Shown here piece after piece: positions 62,132-64,000 of a stretch of DNA of 64,000 nt. Numbering within the stretch: position 1 is the first letter of the stretch; every line of letters starts with the position of its first letter. The DNA comes from Palsa-504 sp963839095 (GTDB taxonomy: Bacteria > Actinomycetota > Actinomycetes > Streptosporangiales > Streptosporangiaceae), in assembly GCA_963839095.1 (NCBI GenBank), contig CAWIUF010000011.1, positions 1 to 64,000 of the forward strand. Direction: 5' to 3'. Below the pieces are notes generated by a model. It was not told where the DNA came from, searched no databases, and saw nothing but the letters and a program-made list of their open reading frames with translations. The position numbers were made by a program, and so were the translations under genes.

Positions 62132-62339
62132 GAGCCGCCGCCCTCGCCCGGCCCTCCTGCTCGGCCAGCACATCACCCAGCGTCTCGCGCAGGTGAGCCA
62201 GCACCGGGGCATCGGGATGGTTCGCGACGTAGAACCCCACAGCCCGCTCAAGCTGGCGGCGGTAATCACGCAACTCATACGTAGTTAGCGCATACAGGGG
62301 ATGTTTCGGCTTCTCGATGGCTACTGGCTCGGTCGGCAT
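62124..62339 (-). CDS. Small hypothetical protein, first of an overlapping trio
   Basis: 71 residues from ATG 62339. PLYALTTYELRDYRRQLERA then VGFYVANHPDAPVLAHLRET is a helical sequence with good actinomycete codon pattern. It overlaps the next gene by 8 bp. Likely part of a conserved module of integrative elements; function unknown. Confidence 0.6.
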   Translation of the reverse strand: MPTEPVAIEKPKHPLYALTTYELRDYRRQLERAVGFYVANHPDAPVLAHLRETLGDVLAEQEGRARAAARG

Positions 62340-62539
62340 CGGGCAGCGCTTCCTAACTGCATCTGGCGTCGTGGTCTCGCTTCCTAGCGCAAGTCAAGCA
62401 GCGTAAAACTCCCTATGCAACGTTTCACGAGGAACAGATCAGTCAGAAATTTCATGCAGAATCTTGCGTTGCAGAATGCACTGCGGAATGATTTCAAAAC
62501 GGATGCCCGCTAGTATCAGAACAAGGACAGGTGACGCTG

Positions 62540-63418
62540 ATGCCCGAGGAGATGGCAGGCTCTACGGTCCCGCGCCGACAGCTCGGCAGGTACCTCGAAG
62601 AGCTTCGCGAGAACGCTGCCTGAACCGCAAGGACGCAGCTAAGGCCCTGGAACGATCTGCGCCAAGATCTGCCGGATGGAACCCGGCCGGACCGCCTTCG
62701 CAACTCGAGATCGAGGCCCTGTGCCGCCTCTACGGGGCATCGACCGACATGACCGAAGTCCTGCCGGGCTGGCGAATGAGACGAAAGCTCCCGGCTGGTG
62801 GCAAGCGTACTGCGATGCGGTGCCCGACTGGTTCGACGTCTACGTCGGCCTGGAGGCGGCGGCCACCCGCATGACCAAGTACGAATCTGAGCTCGTGCCC
62901 GGCCTGTTCCAGACCGAGGCCTATGCTCGCGCCATCATCCGTCCAGAGGTTCCGCGACCAGGAGACGCAGATCGCGCGACGCGGCGAACTGCGGATGACC
63001 CGCCAGGCAATCCTGCGACGGCCGGTAAATCCCCCGGCGCTGTAGGTCGCGCTGCGCGAGGCCGTGATCGAGATGCCCGGTCGGCGGCACGGAGATCATG
63101 GCGGCACAACTTGACACCTCGCCGAGGCGGCGGCGCAACCGGCCGTGACGCTGCAGGTCGTGCCGTTCAGCGCGGGTGCCATCGGGATGCTCATGGGAGG
63201 GCCCTTCACCCTCTTGCGCTTCCGCTGAACGGGAGCGGCACCGAGACTGAGCCGGATACGGTCTACTCGAGACAGTTCACAGGCCGATCTACCTCGACAA
63301 ACCCGCCGAGCTTGACAGCTACAGCCGGGCGTTCGCAGAAATATGGGAGACCTCCCTTGACGAAGACTCGTCACGGGACTTCATCAGCAAAGCAGCGGAG
63401 GCGCTGAGAGATGGATAG
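62540..63418 (+). pseudogene. XRE-family regulator with DUF5753, multiple frameshifts
   Basis: ATG 62540. Pieces in several frames match the family in order: TVPRRQLGRYLEELRENA, LNRKDAAKALERS, KICRMEPGRTAF, APGWWQAYCDAVPDWFDVYV then GLEAAATRMTKYESELVPGL, GGPFTLLRF, and finally PIYLDKPAELDSYSRAFAEI to the TAG at 63416. At least five shifts. Its last codons overlap the DUF397 start (ATGGATAG), the usual arrangement for this pair. Confidence 0.75.
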
Positions 63419-63610
63419 GAAAAACGGCGACTGGCGCAAGGCCAGCTACGAGCAACGGATCAGGTGACTGCATAGAGGTCGGCCTGGCCCCGGCCGTCGT
63501 GCTGGTGCGCGACACCAAGCATGGACGATACCGGTCCCGTCCTGCGGTTTGCCCCCAGCGCATGGCGCGCGGTTTGCCGCGCAGGTGCAGCGCTCGTTAG
63601 CCGGTTCACT
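63411..63610 (+). pseudogene. DUF397 protein, frameshifted
   Basis: ATG 63411. MDRKNGDWRKASYE, then after a one-base shift SNGSGDCIEVGLAPAVVLVR and DTK, then VLRFAPSAWRA and FAAQVQRSLA in further frames. This is the standard DUF397 pattern (W.KSSYS..NG..CVEV....V.VRDSK). Broken at three points. DUF397 proteins are partners of XRE/DUF5753 regulators in actinomycetes. Confidence 0.75.
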
Positions 63611-63619
63611 GCCGATCGT

Positions 63620-63654
63620 GTAGGGGCATCTTTGCGTCTTGAGGGTGCCCCTAC
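63620..63654. terminator. Stem-loop between convergent genes
   Basis: Perfect 9-bp arms GTAGGGGCA (63620-63628) and TGCCCCTAC (63646-63654) with a 17-base loop, placed between the DUF397 relic (plus) and the recombinase (minus). Suggests a two-way terminator, although no T-run follows. Confidence 0.5.
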
Positions 63655-63708
63655 GGCGTGTCCTGGGGCCGTTCCTGGGGATAAGGCGGGACCAGGGCAC
63701 GGCGCTGG

Positions 63709-64000
63709 CTAGGCTCCGTTGCTGGCCTGCCCGGCCTTGCTGGTCCACCGGGCGTTCATCATCGCGCCGATGCGCTGTTCGGCGTTGGCGCTGGCGTGGA
63801 TGTAGAAGTGCAGCGTGGTCTCGACGCTGTCGTGCCCGAGGATCTGGGAGATGTTGGCGAGTTCGCGCGGGCTGGCGTCGAGGGCCTCGCTGGCGAACTG
63901 GTGGCGCATGCGTGTGCGTGTGCACGCCGCTGATCCCGAGGTAGTCCAGCATGCGGCCGAACCGGTTCCCGGCGGTGCTGTAGGGCATGTAGGGGGTGCC
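63709..64000 (-). pseudogene. Tyrosine recombinase/integrase C-terminal part, frameshifted, runs off the window
   Basis: On the minus strand, MPYSTAGNRFGRMLDYLGIS then GVHTH is followed, after a shift at about 63908 in a CACACG-type repeat, by MRHQFASEALDASPRELANI then SQILGHDSVETTLHFYIHAS. LGH and the Tyr in HFY are the C-terminal catalytic motif of tyrosine recombinases; MRHQF corresponds to the HxLRHxF motif. The N-terminal part lies beyond 64000. Probably the integrase of the decayed element to its left. Confidence 0.7.

Noticed and set aside
1..64000. CRISPR arrays, rRNA or tRNA genes
   Set aside because: I saw no regularly spaced repeats, no rRNA signature sequences and no convincing cloverleaf; a dedicated tRNA search would be needed to exclude short genes.

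Overview
The window is GC-rich DNA from an actinomycete, most likely a filamentous Streptosporangiales-type organism. The signs are strong G/C bias at third codon positions, frequent GTG and TTG starts, four-base ATGA or GTGA start/stop overlaps, a WhiB protein, SigE-like and SigX5-like ECF sigma factors, a deazaflavin (F420)-dependent reductase family protein, a type II NADH dehydrogenase, and the XRE/DUF5753 plus DUF397 gene pair typical of these bacteria. I see no rRNA, tRNA or CRISPR array.

Layout. 0.4-4.2 kb: a three-subunit PaoABC/YagTSR-type molybdenum hydroxylase operon on the minus strand, divergent from a large LuxR-type ATPase regulator. 7.1-12.4 kb: a worn region with an IS1182-like remnant, a conserved small gene, a WhiB gene, a decayed MerR-ABC exporter locus and two decayed IS5-type transposases. 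12.4-18.5 kb: two secreted COG4315 repeat proteins, a small conserved protein, an esterase, a deazaflavin-dependent reductase, a type II NADH dehydrogenase and a chloroperoxidase-like hydrolase. The last two diverge from a 547-bp element with 150-bp inverted arms. 19.5-23.3 kb: an intact ABC exporter with its own NarL-type two-component system. 23.1-25.6 kb: an ArsR-SRPBCC operon divergent from an NTF2/SRPBCC/SDR operon across one palindromic operator with symmetrical leaderless promoters. 25.7-31.9 kb: a sugar ABC transporter operon with a toroid-type putative glycosidase and a divergent FadR-type GntR regulator. 31.9-48.4 kb: many one- or two-gene regulator/enzyme modules (TetR/SDR, MarR/F420-type reductase, GntR/propeller, ArsR/YCII, sigma factor/propeller, MFS exporter, SigX5). 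48.4-58.2 kb: an envelope-looking cluster with a histidine kinase and its probable response regulator, a cytochrome b561-like domain fused to a molybdopterin oxidoreductase, two membrane glycosyltransferases, a GT2 enzyme, a DUF2064 protein and a methyltransferase. 58.2-64 kb: a decayed integrative element with replication-relaxation protein, HTH protein, STAS, ChaB, three overlapping small genes, XRE/DUF397 and the end of a tyrosine recombinase.

Two features run through the whole window. First, about a third of the recognisable genes carry frameshifts or deletions. Some are clear decay (transposases, the integrative element, TetR), but single shifts inside otherwise perfect operons could be assembly errors. 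Second, a 60-bp sequence occurs four times, each time in the same orientation upstream of a gene, and is the most interesting unexplained DNA here.
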